From Locusta migratoria (lineage: Eukaryota > Arthropoda > Insecta > Orthoptera > Acrididae), in the NCBI GenBank assembly GCA_026315105.1, contig CM048744.1, forward strand, positions 659,683,676 to 659,747,675: a DNA stretch of 64,000 nucleotides. The letters run 5' to 3'. A model generated the notes under the pieces. That model was given only the letters and a program-made list of their open reading frames with translations, was not told the DNA's origin and did no database searches. This document shows, in pieces, positions 29,761 through 41,045 of this stretch (position 1 is the stretch's first letter; every line of letters starts with the position of its first letter). The position numbers were made by a program, and so were the translations under genes.

Positions 29761-29953
29761 TGTAACGAGTTACACTACACCCCTATGAACCGATATAAGA
29801 TCGCCAAATATATTTATTCGGGAATTCTGGTAGCCAGATATTTCTTTTTCGATTTTTCGTTACCCTACAGGTAATCTGTCGGGAAATGCACTTGCTGCTA
29901 CCGCCCTGGGAGTCAGTGCTTCAGAATATATTTAGTGTTTTGGAGTGACACAG
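29761..29953. other. Unassigned spacer
   Basis: AT-rich. It may be part of an insertion that split the mariner. Confidence 0.2.
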
Positions 29954-29966
29954 TCTCTAAGAACAG

Positions 29967-30166
29967 CCGCAGCGGGGTGGCCAAGTGCATTGGGGCGCTA
30001 TGCTACGATGTGCGAGGCCGCTCCCCGTCGGGGGTTCGAATCCCCCTCGGGCATGGATGTTTGTGTCGTCTTTAGTATAAGCTAGTTCATAAGTAGTTGG
30101 TAAGTTTAGGGACAGGTGGCCCCGCAGCTTAGTCCCATAAGCTTAACAAACATTTGAACTTATTTT
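29967..30166 (+). mobile_element. SINE-A variant copy
   Basis: Variant head (GGGGCGCTATGCTACGATGT, as in the inverted copy at 17197), B-box GGGGGTTCGAATCCCCC, standard body and ACAAACATTTGAAC tail. The 13-base duplication TCTCTAAGAACAG lies at 29954-29966 and 30167-30179. Confidence 0.9.
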
Positions 30167-30179
30167 TCTCTAAGAACAG

Positions 30180-30604
30180 TTATAAGTAAGAAAGACTATT
30201 CAGTTTTTATTTCTATTAACATTGTTGTAAGAAGAGAAGAGTTGTAAGTTGGCTGTTGATGGGAATGTTTGACGAGATGTCGTTGTAAAAGGGAAGCAAT
30301 AAACAGCTTATGTGATTTAAAGTAGACATCTAATGGAAATTCATTGAGCAGTAAATGCTCGGATTTTCTCTCTATTTTCTTCTCACTCTGAAAACAGTCT
30401 TCGGACTTACGAATTCCAAAACTTTACGTGAGAAATTGTCTGACTGCAAGAGGAACAGACTAACTGGACCTCATAGCGTAGTAAATATTTCATAGGGAAG
30501 ATTTACGTCAAGAAGAACGCAATTTCACTGCAGATATTGCTAAACAAAGACCCTATGCAGTGATTGGCAAATAGGCCATATAATAAGCGCGGCCACACAC
30601 ACGC
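30180..30604. other. No recognised feature
   Basis: AT-rich flank of the SINE. No gene. Confidence 0.25.
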
Positions 30605-31860
30605 ATTACCTACCTTGTGTACGGGTTATACAAAACACTACTATGTGAGTTCGTTTGTGCAACAGTCCAGAAAAGGTACAATGTCGCGTCACAACACACC
30701 ATGACAATCTCGGCCTCACAGTAATTGGTTTGACGACATAATCGCGCGAGTGGAGAAAATTGTTTTGGAGGATCGCCGTAGGACTGTGGAAGACATCGCC
30801 TCCAAGTTTGATATTTCCGTGGGATCTGCGCACACAATCCCGTACGAGGAACTGAAAATGCGGGAGGTGTTCTCTAAATTGGTGTCGCGAAAGCTGACGG
30901 AGGCCACAAGTGTGTGCGCCTGTCTTGCTGTCAGGCAATATTGACGCGTGATGATAGCATGAATGGGACTTTCTTTTCATCAATTGTCACAATGGATGAG
31001 ACATAGATGCCGTTTTCCAATTCTGAAACGAAGCACACCACTTAGTTCAATGGAAACACACAGACACACCGGAAAAAAGAGAGAGATAGAAAGGAAGAGA
31101 TAAAGAATCGGTCATGTTTGTTTGTAAGTTTATCGGACTTAACTACTCTGGTTATCAGTCCCTAGGCTTACAAGCTACTTAAACTAAATTATGCTAAGGA
31201 CAACAAATACACTGGAGCCAGAGGGAGGACTCGAACCTCCGACGGCGAGCAGCGGCGCGCTCCGCAGCTAGGCGCCATAGACCCCTCGGCCACCTCACTG
31301 CTGCAGTCGATCAAGTGGCAGTGCCTAAGAAAAGTTGGTGGCTGATTTCTGGGACGACGATGGTGGAATCCCTACTCACTGCGTTGCAACGGGCACGACG
31401 GTAACAGGTGGACCCTATCGTCAAGTAGAAAAAGTTCCTTCAAGCATTGCTTGAAAAACGGCAGGGAAAGGTTGCACATGAACTCTTCATCAAGACAACG
31501 CACGATAACATCGGGCGAATGCTACGCTGCATTTTTTTCGTGGCAACTTTGAAGTCATATCTCATGCTCTCTACTCATTTAACCTGGCCTTAACGACTTT
31601 TGGCTTTTTCCAACGATGAAAGACTTTCTTCTTTGTCGCACATTCATTAGCCATATTGCAATTGCATCAGCCATTTTCCAGTGGTCAAAGCAGACTCCTA
31701 AAGAAGCGTTCGCATGGCCATAGAATCAAGGCGTTGTTGTTGTGAAAAAATGTTCACTTCTGTAGGGAGATTACGTTGAGAAATGTTTATTGTGATAAGT
31801 TTGTGAGAAAAAAAAGTCGGAGGTGTTATAAATTGAATGAACCTCGTACGTTAACATCAA
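30605..31860 (+). mobile_element. mariner-like element, decayed, with nested SINE-B
   Basis: Degenerate transposase readings: VEKIVLEDRRRTVEDIASKF and DISVGSAHTIPYEELKMREV (HTH region, 30750-30890), FHQLSQWMRH (30975), FWDDDGGIPTHC (31348), ending with GTGTTATAAATTGAATGAAC near the 3' tip. Related to the copies at 47958 and 55700. A SINE-B lies at 31117-31300. Many frameshifts; inactive. Confidence 0.75.
31117..31300 (-). mobile_element. SINE-B copy nested in mariner
   Basis: Inverted: TTTGTAAGTTTATCGGACTT, AGGGAGGACTCGAACCTCCG, reversed head CGCGCTCCGCAGCTAGGCGC. It interrupts the middle of the decayed mariner transposase. No clear duplication. Confidence 0.8.
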
Positions 31861-32394
31861 TGGTTAGGGAAACAAACATGAGAGGCGGGGCTCTGGAAGT
31901 GTTTAATACTTGCCGAGAACATTCCGGAGCGGAAATTACTCCACTACTCTGCCACGCCTGGCAACAGACGGTACCGCACGGGAGGACAAACTCCTCGCTA
32001 ACACTGGCCCGCCTGACAGGTTAGTTAGCGCCAAGTTGTGATCGCAGTTGCGGTGGAGTTGTGGTTTGTATGAATAAGTTTCAGTCGCTCAGTACAGTAA
32101 TGTATAAACTAAGCGTAATCGTCAATTACAACTTAAACTACTAAGAAGCGATATTCCGCTCACAGTGGACCATAAGTATCATAATATCGGGATTTTAGGA
32201 CCTTTAATCACTGTAAACAGATCTTGGATTGCTAATGTGGATTTCTGCAGTGTATGATATGGTCAGTAAGTGTTTCGAAAGATTCTGGTGATTTAGCAGG
32301 GATCTAGAGATCAGTTTGAAGCGTATGTAGTTAACATATGTTTAAACATCAAAATCTAATTCTATTTACCTCGAAGTTCGGCCTCAGTACGAAA
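31861..32394. other. No recognised feature
   Basis: A GC-richer segment (31880-32060) with an 82-codon frame ends in CAGGTTAGTTAG, a string that could serve as a splice donor. No supporting exon structure is visible. Confidence 0.3.
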
Positions 32395-33148
32395 ATATCA
32401 GAGACAGCAAAGAACCTGGAAGAGCAACTGAAGGGGCTGCGCAGTTTATTAAAAGAAGTTATAAATGAACATTAACCAGAGAAAAACAAGGGTAGTGGAA
32501 TGCAGTCTAAGAAAATTTGGCGATACTGAAGGAATTAGATTAGGTAACGAAATAATAAAGATGGTAGATGAGTTTAGTAACTTGGGTAGTAAAATAACAT
32601 GCGATGGTCGCAGTACACTACAGAATGGCAATGGAAAGAAAAGCGTTTTTGAAAAAGAGTAAAGTTATTAACATCGAATATTAATTTAGGCTTAAGGAAG
32701 TCTTTTTCTAAGGGCATCTGTGTGGAGTGTTGCCTAGTATGGGAGTGAAACATGGACAATAAATAATTCAGACAGGAAGAGGATAGAGACTTTTGAAATG
32801 TGATGCTACAGACGAATGACGAAGATCAGGTGGGTGGATCGTGTAAGTAATGAGCAGGTACTGAACAGAATTGGGGAGAAAAGGAAATTTTGGCACAAAA
32901 AATGACTAAAAGGATGGATCGAGCGGTAGGACACATTCTTGGACATGAAGGTATCTTGAATTTAACATCGGATTGAAGTGTGTGAGGTAAAAATCGCAGA
33001 GGGAGAGCAACAGACGAATACAGTAGAAACATTCAAAAGGATGTGGTCTGCCGTTCTTATCCGAAGATGAAGAGGCTTGCACAGGGTAGCGTAGCGTAGA
33101 GAGCTGCATAAAACCAGTATCCGGACTGTAAAACGTAACAACAACAGT
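32395..33148 (+). mobile_element. RTE-like LINE 3' fragment (second copy)
   Basis: The frame MNINQRKTRVVECSLRKFGD...MVDEFSNLGSKITCDGRS matches the RT thumb of the 8650 copy. Later pieces match the EMWCYRRMMKIRWVDRVSNE region, VGHILG and RRGRATDEYSRNIQKD. Ends GGACTGTAAAACGTAACAAC. Multiple frameshifts. Confidence 0.75.
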
Positions 33149-34272
33149 CATCGTAAACTGATTGTCTCTTTCTAATGAAGGTATTTAATACAGTAAGCTA
33201 TAGTCGATAAATGCTTCGATAGATGCTATTAATTTACTATGAAACTACTTATCAGTTTCAAGTACAAGTAGTGTTACACAAGTTGAAACCACAAAATCTG
33301 ATTCTATTTACCTCGAAGTCCGGCTTAATCGCGAAAAAAATAATGACCCTTTTTTTTCGAAATGTCTGTTTCCCATGGGCAGGGCAAAAGTCTCATTTTC
33401 TTTCCGCAGATGTGTGTCTGGACTGCAGGGGGTTATGACGATTCGAACCAGAGATATGACTCGATAGACTGCGTAATGCAGCTTTCATGATGTGCTCCTA
33501 CTGTGATAAACAACCGGTTCTTTATTCTCTGTGGTCATGTTCAGCGTCGTAAACTTTTGCTAAAAGCTACTAATAACCCAGTTTTTGAACTCTGTTACTG
33601 AGAACATTGTAGCGTGCAACGTAATTGTTGCTGGCAAATACTGTACGCATATACGTAATGTACATGTAAAACTCTTACAAACAAATCAAAACTTTTTTAG
33701 AAATGCGATCGCAACTTGGCACAAAGTCTCTCCTGTGATGGAGGTGCGGCAGGTTGCCTATCCATCCGGCGCCTTGGCAGCTCCCGTGAAAGAACATGAG
33801 TTGGAATAAGTGAAGACTTCATAAAAAATCCTTCTCAAAATTTCACATTTTTAAAGGGAGCCAGAAATCGTTCCAAATAGTTTAATATCATAAAAGTACG
33901 TCATACTTGGGAGCGATCTGTTCAATTAATTGCTTATGTAAAACAGCCAAGATCGTGCTGGCATGTTACAACACAAATAATATGTCAAACACATCATGCA
34001 ATAATGTTGGTGAACAAGTACGTTTTAAAAGGTTTTCTCTGTGATGTCCTGCATCAAATGAAAGAGCCCGATTCTGGCACTTTAATTTGCCGAAACAGGT
34101 CATCTTAATAAAGTTAAATAGCGATGTAGGCTATTTTACATAATAAATTAGTTTAATATCTTCTTTGCATCAAATATATTTTTATGTAAAACACTTTACA
34201 TGTACTATTACCAAAAGAACTCGACCGATCTGCAATGCACTGTATCTTATTTGCACGTATGATACAGAACGT
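33149..34272. other. No recognised feature
   Basis: Short frames only (up to 74 codons). No repeats matching the rest of the window. Confidence 0.3.
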
Positions 34273-34286
34273 AACATTCTTATAGG

Positions 34287-34476
34287 GTCGGCCGCGGTGG
34301 CCGAGGGGACAGCGGCGCGCCAGTCACGGTCTGCACGGTCACTACGGTCGGGGGTTCGAATCCCCCTCGGGCATGAATATTTGTGCCGTCCTTTGTGTTA
34401 GGTATTTCATAAGTAGTTTGTAAGTTTAGGGACTGATGACCCCGTAGTTAAGTCCCATAAGCACTAAAAACATTTG
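34287..34476 (+). mobile_element. SINE-A copy
   Basis: GTCGGCCGCGGTGGCCGAGG head, B-box GGGGGTTCGAATCCCCC, standard body. The 14-base duplication AACATTCTTATAGG lies at 34273-34286 and 34477-34490; the SINE tail overlaps it by a few bases. Confidence 0.9.
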
Positions 34477-34490
34477 AACATTCTTATAGG

Positions 34491-34802
34491 CTCTCGCATG
34501 TGTTTTGGACAGTCATTTCACTACACAAACGGCTTCCACAAGTGGAGAGCCCTTCTGATTGCCATTGAATCCAGATATAAATTGAGAAAACTTTATAACA
34601 TAGTTCAGGAAATATTTTGTTAGAGATGGGTAAATTTTAAATTCAAATTTAATACAATAAGTGAGATTTCAAAAATATTACCACTCTTATTGAGAGTACT
34701 TTAGATCCGCATCATTAGCGTCTGAAAAAACTAAAACCCATAATGTTGTCACATAAATCAGCGATATTTAGAGAAAACTAAGTTTTGAGGAAAAATAATG
34801 AT
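34491..34802. other. No recognised feature
   Basis: AT-rich spacer. Confidence 0.25.
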
Positions 34803-34995
34803 GTTAAATGTTTGTAGAGCTTAAGGGACTTAACTGCGGGGTCATCAGTCCCTAAACTTACAAACTACTTATGAACTAGCTAACACTAAGGACGGCACAA
34901 ACATCCATGCCCGAGGGGGGATTCGAACCTCCGACCGTAGTGGCCGTGCAGACCGTGACTGAAGCGCCGCAATTCCCTCGGCCACCGCGGCCGGC
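34803..34995 (-). mobile_element. SINE-A copy
   Basis: Inverted copy: AAATGTTTGTAGAGCTTAAG at the tail side, GGGGTCATCAGTCCCTAAAC, reversed B-box GGGGATTCGAACCTCC and CCTCGGCCACCGCGGCCGGC at the head. No clear duplication found. Confidence 0.9.
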
Positions 34996-35644
34996 ACGTG
35001 TAGTGGTGCACCCCGTAATAGTTGCTTGGCTACGTCCGACACCATCACCGATTTCCTTGCAGGATAATCCACAATCGATACAGGCAACTATTCTTCCTCG
35101 TCTCAAAAACGTGGTCTAAACACATCGTTGTATTAACAATTCCTGTACGTTCACACGACCATCTGGTCGCCTTTTATACAGGGTGTCCAATTTAATCTAT
35201 ACCGGCCGAAACCTTTGAATCGGCTCAATTATGCTAAAGGAAGTTCCTTGGAAAGGTTGGTAGGTTTGAAGGAGGTCATGGAATGTTTATTCCCAAATGA
35301 TCTTCAATTCTCTTTTCAAGGTCAAACCAAGGTCAAGTTCAAATTTTTCAAATGGTAACCCCTGTTTCTTATTCCATATTCGTATTCAACTTGGAAAAAA
35401 ACTCTTTTCGTACGGAACAATTCTTTAGAAAAACCAATGCTGTGTCGCCAGGGGACACATCATTGTAAGTTTCCTATGTTACCAGTATCTCAGAACGAAG
35501 CGAGATCGGAAAAAACTTTCAATGAAAATCTTGTATGGTTTCTGAACTATATACAGGGATGAAATTTTCGTGAATTTGGAAATGCCTTGAAATTCTTCGG
35601 TAGGGATTAACCTGAAAGCAAGTTCCGGCTCACTGGTTATCACT

Positions 35645-35845
35645 TCAAATGTTCAAATGTTTGTAAGGCTTATGGGACTTAACTACGGGGTCATCAGTCC
35701 CTAAACTTACAAACTACTTATGAACTACTTACGAACTAGGACGGCACAAATATCCATGCCCGAGGGGGGATTCGAACCCCCGACCGTAGTGGCCGTGCAG
35801 ACCGTGACTGAAGCGCCTCAGTCTCCTCGGCCACCGCGGCCGGCG
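35645..35845 (-). mobile_element. SINE-A copy nested in the foldback element
   Basis: Full inverted SINE-A (TCAAATGTTCAAATGTTTGT to CCACCGCGGCCGGCG). Duplication GGTTATCACT at 35635-35644 and 35846-35855. Confidence 0.9.
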
Positions 35846-35949
35846 GGTTATCACTGCAAATTTAGGATCTCAGATGCTCGATCAACCGCCCATTTTGTCT
35901 AATTGCACATTTGCACTCTCTGCCGGAAACTGGTCTCAACATCATTCAG

Positions 35950-36160
35950 AAAAAAAAAAAAAAAATGTTCAAATGTTTGTAGAACTTATGGAACTTAACT
36001 ACGGGGTCATCAGTCCCTAAGCTTACAAACTACTTATGAACTAGCTAAGACTAAGGACGGCACAAATATCCATGCCCGAGGGGGGATTCGAACCCCCGAC
36101 CGTAGTGGCCGTGCAGACCGTGACTGGAGCGCCTCAGTCCCCTCGGCCACCGCGGCCGGC
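35950..36160 (-). mobile_element. SINE-A copy nested in the foldback element
   Basis: Full inverted SINE-A whose tail side has an A-run on the plus strand (35950-35963), that is, a T-run at the SINE 3' end. Duplication AACATCATTCAG at 35938-35949 and 36161-36172. Confidence 0.9.
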
Positions 36161-36297
36161 AACATCATTCAGTGTCTCATGATGATTGCCTGGAAAGCCA
36201 TCACAATTCTTTCTCTCGTATTTTCTGGCGTCATCGAGGGAGAGGAGTACACCTCCCATTTCGCATCCCCCATAAGAAGAAGTCCAATGGTGTCAAG

Positions 36298-36470
36298 CGT
36301 CTCGCTGCGGAGCGCGCGGTTTCTCGCCGTGCAGGTTCGAGTCCTCCCTGGGGCATGGGCGTGTGTGTGTTTGTCCTTAGGTTAGTTTACCTAGGTTTAA
36401 GTAGTTTGTAAGCTACGGACTGATGACCACGCAGTTTGGTCCGATAGATTTACAAACATTTGAACATTTG
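36298..36470 (+). mobile_element. SINE-B copy, head truncated, nested in the foldback element
   Basis: Starts CGTCTCGCTGCGGAGCGCGC in the middle of the tRNA-like head, B-box GCAGGTTCGAGTCCTCCC, GGCGTGTGTGTGTTTGTCCT, tail AACATTTGAACATTTG. Duplication AATGGTGTCAAG at 36286-36297 and 36471-36482 shows that the truncated form itself integrated. Confidence 0.9.
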
Positions 36471-37045
36471 AATGGTGTCAAGACCGGGGATCTGGCGTAA
36501 ATTCACGAATTGCACTACCGATACAAATCAATTGATGCGGATTATTTGCATTAAGCTACCTTCTGAGAGGTAAGGCCTGATGTGCAAGAGCGCCGTCAAT
36601 TTGAAACCACATACGTGTCGTGGAGGAATTATCTAGTAATGGAGGCATCTGACTCTCGAGAATATGAAGATAGCGCAAGCCGTCCAACCATACAAGATTT
36701 TCATTGAAAATTTATCCCGATGTCACTTAGGTCTCGAGATACTGGTAATCTAGGAAAAGTGCAATGAAGTGACCTCGGGCGACAACTAAAGAAAAAGTTC
36801 CTTCCAAAAATGCGCATTTTTTCACTTAGAATACCAATATGGAGCAAAAAATAGGAGTTACTTATTGAAAAAAAAAAACAACCTTGACCTTAGTTTGTAC
36901 TTGAAAACAGGGTTCAAGATCATTTCCAAATAACCATTCCATGACCTCTTTGAAACCCTGCAACTTTCAATGTTAACGTATGTTTACAGTATTGTAACGT
37001 TATACCGCTCCAGAGATACCGGTCGGTATATATTAAATTGTCTTA

Positions 37046-37374
37046 TGTAGCCTTGTTCTGAGTTTGGAACTACTTGCGCATTGCACAGTATATTTCAGAA
37101 CGTTCTTAATGATATTTATGTGATTCGCAGACAAATTTGTGTCGATATCAGATATTTATGACTACTAGTAAGTTACCTTACCGATATTGGAATCGGGCGA
37201 TTAATATTAGTCACTTTTACTGCTACCAGCACAAATTTCACTGAGACTCACATAAATAACACGAGAAACATTCTCAAACACACTGTGCAGCGTGCACATA
37301 TTTCCAAACTCAGCACAAACCTCTGACAATAAAGTCCGGTGAATAGTCCTGTAACATTAACGTAGATGAACTAT
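37046..37374. other. No recognised feature
   Basis: AT-rich, nothing supported. Confidence 0.25.
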
Positions 37375-37790
37375 GAACTACAGTCACCTCCAATAACTAT
37401 GCTTGGTTGAGCTCTGCGATACACGTCCTGGAAACATTGCACGAAGTCTTCCTTTGGGGCTGTGTTCAAAAGCCTCGACACGTTCCGTTGGATGTCAGAA
37501 ATATCGTCAAACTTCTTTCCATTCAAAACGAGATTGAGTCGACGGAATAGGAGTAAGTCTGGAGGACTGAGATCTGTCGAGTATGATGGATGTTGAGCAA
37601 CACTTTCCCAACCTCGTCAAAAACGGGCGAACCACTCGTACACAAACATCACGGACAGTGCTCGATCCCCATAAACACGTACCAGCATCGCACGCATTTA
37701 TTTAGGTGTCTTGGCAAGCTTAAAACAAAACTTTATATTGATCTTTGCTCGTTCATTGTCGTGTTCTCAATTCAGAACCAACGCACCAAA
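37375..37790 (-). mobile_element. mariner-like transposase fragment
   Basis: Minus-strand reading in broken frame: MRAMLVRVYGD, VYEWFARF, HPSYSTDLSPPDLLLFRRL, NGKKFDDISDIQRNVSRLLN, APKEDFVQCFQDVYRRAQ. These match the N- and C-terminal segments of a mariner transposase. Little lies between them, so most of the catalytic core is deleted. A different mariner lineage from the 12000 and 47958 copies. Confidence 0.75.
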
Positions 37791-37846
37791 CAAGCATTTC
37801 GTCCAACAGGTGTAACATATTGGGGGCAGGTTGCCAACACCGGCCG

Positions 37847-38732
37847 CTACATCTACATCTACATGAGATACTCTGCAAATCACATTTAAGTGCCTGGCAG
37901 AGGGTTCATCGAACCACCATTATACTATTTATCTCTCATTCCGTTCTCGAATAGCGCGCGGGAAGAAAGAACACTTGATTCTTCCGTTCGAGCTCTGATT
38001 TTCCGTATTTTATTCTGATGATCATTTCTATCTATGTAAGTGGGAGTCAACAACATATTTTCGCATTCGGAGGAGAATGTTGGCGATTGTAGTTTCGTAA
38101 GTACCCCTCGCCGCAGCGATAAGCGCAATTGTTGTAATGATTCCCACCCCAGATCCTGTATCATTTCCGTAACGCTGTCTCCCCTGTATCGTGACAATAC
38201 GAAACTAGCTGCCCTTCTCTGGACTCTTTCGATGTCCTCCGTCAAACCCACCTGATAAGAATCCCACACTGGGCGCAATACTCCAAAAAAGGACGGACAA
38301 GCGTAGTATATGCAGTTTCTTTGGTAGTTCTGTTGCATCTTTTAAGTATTTCTGCCAATAAAACGCAGTCTCTGGTTCGCCTTTCCCACGACATTATCTA
38401 CGTGTTCTTTCCAGTTTAAGTCTGAAGTAATAGTAGTTCCTAGGTATTTTGTGGAGTTTACCGCCTTCACGTTTGATTAATTTATCTTGTAAACAAAGTA
38501 TAACGGATTTCTTTTCATACTCATGTGGACGACTTCAAACTTCTCATTATTTATTTAGTGATATCTTATTCAGATCGTTCTGCAGTTGGTTTCGATTTTC
38601 AGATGATTTTACTAGACGGTAAATGGCAGCGTCATTTGCAAAAAACCTAAGAGAGCTACTTAGATTTTCCTCTAAATCGTTTATGTATATAAGGAACAGC
38701 AGAGGACCCATAACACTACCCTATGGAACGCT
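37847..38732 (-). mobile_element. LINE (CR1/jockey-like) 3' fragment (copy 6)
   Basis: Starts with the (CTACAT)n tail, then the full 3' UTR and an ORF region read on the minus strand (RVQRRAASFVLSRYRGDSVT, LGWESLQQLRLS, FSSECENMLLTPTYIDRND). It continues to the FADD-containing RT palm near 38640 and stops at the VPQGSVMGPLLF region. Frameshifts near 38300 and 38550. Confidence 0.85.
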
Positions 38733-38811
38733 ACGCAGGTGCAGCGTTGTGATTCGCCTGTGTTGACCGTTATGACTTCATTCACCGAATTGTATTGTCA
38801 GATGTTGTAGT
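38733..38811. other. Short spacer before an unexplained ORF
   Basis: No feature recognised. Confidence 0.2.
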
Positions 38812-39450
38812 TTGCTTGTGTTACGACTGTGCAGGGTGCGCATAGGCCTCGTTAATCTAGGTGGCGTTGTCACGATGCTCGCCTGCGAATGTCGCGTGAT
38901 TTGGATGCTTCCTCCAGATTACTGTATCTTGTGTGGCCAGCAGTGTATTACTAATACCTTCGAAGTGGAGCAGGAAGTTGTGGTATCAACTACCAGCGAA
39001 GCGAGATATGATTATCAAATTTTAAAACTGTTTCATACTTTCGTGCAAGTAATGGACGGCCCGGTCCTCGAAATTGAGCGAAGTTACGTATCTAGCTTAG
39101 AGCACACTTATTATCCTCGTGTTTATTCCAGTTTTCTGATAGCAATGCAACAGATTTTTGAAAGTCCGCACGCAGAGTCGGTCAGTGCAGGACAGAGAGC
39201 AGATGCTATCTCCCCGTGCAAAACTGTTGCCGATTGCGTACTAGCGACGTGCGTGGCCTGTAAGGGAGAGCGGCCAGCTAAAGCGGTGTATTTAGGCCCG
39301 GTGCGATACGCTAATGTAAATGGCTTTCTGGCTGATGACTGCAGAGCGCGCTATCTCCACATCGCGGCCACCTACCCTCTGCAGGCGGAGATCCATTATT
39401 CATCATTTGCATCAATAATTCATCCGCATCAGCTAACGCCGACAGTATGA
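38812..39450 (+). CDS. Unrecognised 212-codon ORF
   Basis: The longest frame not explained by a transposon. The product is Cys-rich in places (LACECRVIWML, YCILCGQQC, DCVLATCVACKGERP) with no signal peptide, membrane segment or domain that I recognise. A poly(A) signal AATAAA lies 200 bases downstream at about 39655. There is no visible promoter or intron. Composition is more balanced than the flanks. It could be an exon of an unknown gene, an unknown element, or chance; I lean only slightly towards real. Confidence 0.3.
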   Translation: MLVLRLCRVRIGLVNLGGVVTMLACECRVIWMLPPDYCILCGQQCITNTFEVEQEVVVSTTSEARYDYQILKLFHTFVQVMDGPVLEIERSYVSSLEHTYYPRVYSSFLIAMQQIFESPHAESVSAGQRADAISPCKTVADCVLATCVACKGERPAKAVYLGPVRYANVNGFLADDCRARYLHIAATYPLQAEIHYSSFASIIHPHQLTPTV

Positions 39451-39774
39451 AGAAAATATCACAGATGAAGAGGGAGGGTGACGACGGGAAGCAATCAGTG
39501 CTGTCCAGCTGTGCTCATTTTATGGTCTATTATGGAAGAAAGGGACTGATGCGTCCGGACGTCCGGAGCAGGACGACTTAAGGGTCGGATACTACAATGG
39601 GGGAGGGACACGCATGAACTCCCGTGCCTATGAACTAACATAGTTCTTCAAGCTAATAAATGTGGGTACTTATTTATTTTGTGCTCTTCTATTCCACGAC
39701 TTTACTTGTTCTCAATCAGGATCTACAGCAAATTATATGAGAATCAGTATTTCAAATATCCTGACACTCATTAC
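39451..39774. other. Possible 3' untranslated region of the 38812 ORF
   Basis: Contains AATAAATGTGGG at about 39655 and TTATTTATTTTGTGCTC after it, a plausible polyadenylation region. Not otherwise recognisable. Confidence 0.2.
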
Positions 39775-39786
39775 AATGAGATAACA

Positions 39787-39975
39787 AATGTTCAAATGTT
39801 TGTAGAGTTTATGGGACTTAACTACGGGGTCATCAGTCCCTAAACTTACAAACTACTTATGAACTACCTAATACTAAGGGCGGCACATGCCCGAGGGGGG
39901 ATTCGAACGCCCGATCGTAGTGGCCGTGCAGACCGTGACTGGCGCGCCTCAGTCCCCTCGTCCACCGCGGCCGGC
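39787..39975 (-). mobile_element. SINE-A copy
   Basis: Inverted copy with a short deletion next to the head (GGCGGCACATGCCCGAGG). Duplication AATGAGATAACA at 39775-39786 and 39976-39987. Confidence 0.9.
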
Positions 39976-39987
39976 AATGAGATAACA

Positions 39988-40199
39988 TTTCAGTTACAAT
40001 GTGTTAATATTTGAATGACTTGAAACTTACGTTTCCCATCCAGATTAGCGACTAGTCCTGTTGATATGTAAAGATACATCAAGCTACCATCTCCCCCTTC
40101 CCCATCAACCCAAGCCACTTCAGTTGCACTGTGAAACATTTCAAATGAATATATGATTATCAACCAAAACATTATGACCACTTAATAAAGTCTTAGTAG
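39988..40199. other. Unassigned spacer
   Basis: No feature recognised. Confidence 0.2.
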
Positions 40200-40400
40200 A
40201 TCTTTGCACTTACAGTAGAGAAGATGTAAAATGCTGAATGCCAATGGGAAGGAAAGAATTTCTGAAGTGGAGAAAATCGTTAATGTCAAATTTTCATTTA
40301 AGTCTTTGAAAGTCTCTTTAGAAGGCACTTTGTCTGGAATGTAGTATTGCACGAGAATGAAACGCGGACAATAAGGAGTTCAAACAAGAGGAGGATAAGA
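40200..40400 (+). mobile_element. RTE-like LINE fragment (third copy)
   Basis: About 200 bases matching 8720-8890 and 32620-32790: GGAAAGAATTTCTGAAG, GAAAATCGTTAATGTCAAAT, GAATGAAACGCGGACAATAA, GGAGTTCAAACAAGAGGAGG. No open frame. Confidence 0.6.
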
Positions 40401-40606
40401 ACTAAATTATTTATATTCTTTTTTAATTCATAGAAGTTGTACATATTACTGCCAAAGCACAATGTCTTTTTTAAATATAATGTCACAGATAGATTGACAA
40501 AAAGTTTCCATTGTTGGTAACTATTGCTATAGAAAATAGTTCTCGTATAAACAGCAGATGTTGTGAGACGCGATAGTTATTTGTAGCAGTAATAATTTCT
40601 TTCTGC

Positions 40607-40805
40607 ATGCCGGCCGCGGTGGCCGAGGGGACTGAGGCGCTCCAGTCACGGTCTGCACGGCCACTACGGTCGGTGGTTCGAATTCCCCCTCGTGCTTGGA
40701 TATTTGTGCCGTCCTTAGTTTTAGCTAGTTCATAAGTAGTTTGTAAGTTTAGGGACTGATGACCCCTTAGTTAAGTCCCATAGGCTATACAAACATTTGA
40801 ATTTT
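40607..40805 (+). mobile_element. SINE-A copy
   Basis: CGGCCGCGGTGGCCGAGGGG head, B-box GGTGGTTCGAATTCCCC, standard body. Duplication TTTCTTTCTGC at 40596-40606 and 40806-40816. Confidence 0.9.
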
Positions 40806-40896
40806 TTTCTTTCTGCCTGGATCGCGTTGTTTTATGTAACTCCTTTTATTGCCACATAACCGGCGATTTCAAAAGACAAGTTCCCATGTTCAGATC

Positions 40897-41045
40897 TTGT
40901 GGAATTATTTATAAAATATGTATCTCACTTCCATAATTACAGCACATCTCTGTATTAATGACACCCTATGTGGGGCTGCTGTGTTAATATTGAGATGTGC
41001 TGTCATTATGGAGGCCAGATACATGTTTTATAAATTATTCCACAA
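40897..41045. repeat. Inverted repeat of about 60-bp arms
   Basis: The left arm starts TTGTGGAATTATTTATAAAA and the right arm ends TTTTATAAATTATTCCACAA. CAGCACATCTC/GAGATGTGCTG also pair. The spacer is about 15 bases. A small MITE-like palindrome. Confidence 0.65.

Larger units (their letters stand above)
35179..37045. mobile_element. Large foldback DNA element carrying three SINE insertions
   Basis: The left end CAGGGTGTCCAATTTAATCT follows TA and is complementary to sequence ending near 37045 (TATATTAAATTGTC). Further inward matches: GGAGGTCATGGAATG against CATTCCATGACCTCT, and a block with CCAGTATCTC and CAATGAAAATCTTGTATGGTT (35485-35555) against the 36680-36755 region. The arms are about 380 bases. 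The interior lacks a transposase. SINEs at 35645, 35950 and 36298 sit in the central part. Confidence 0.65.
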
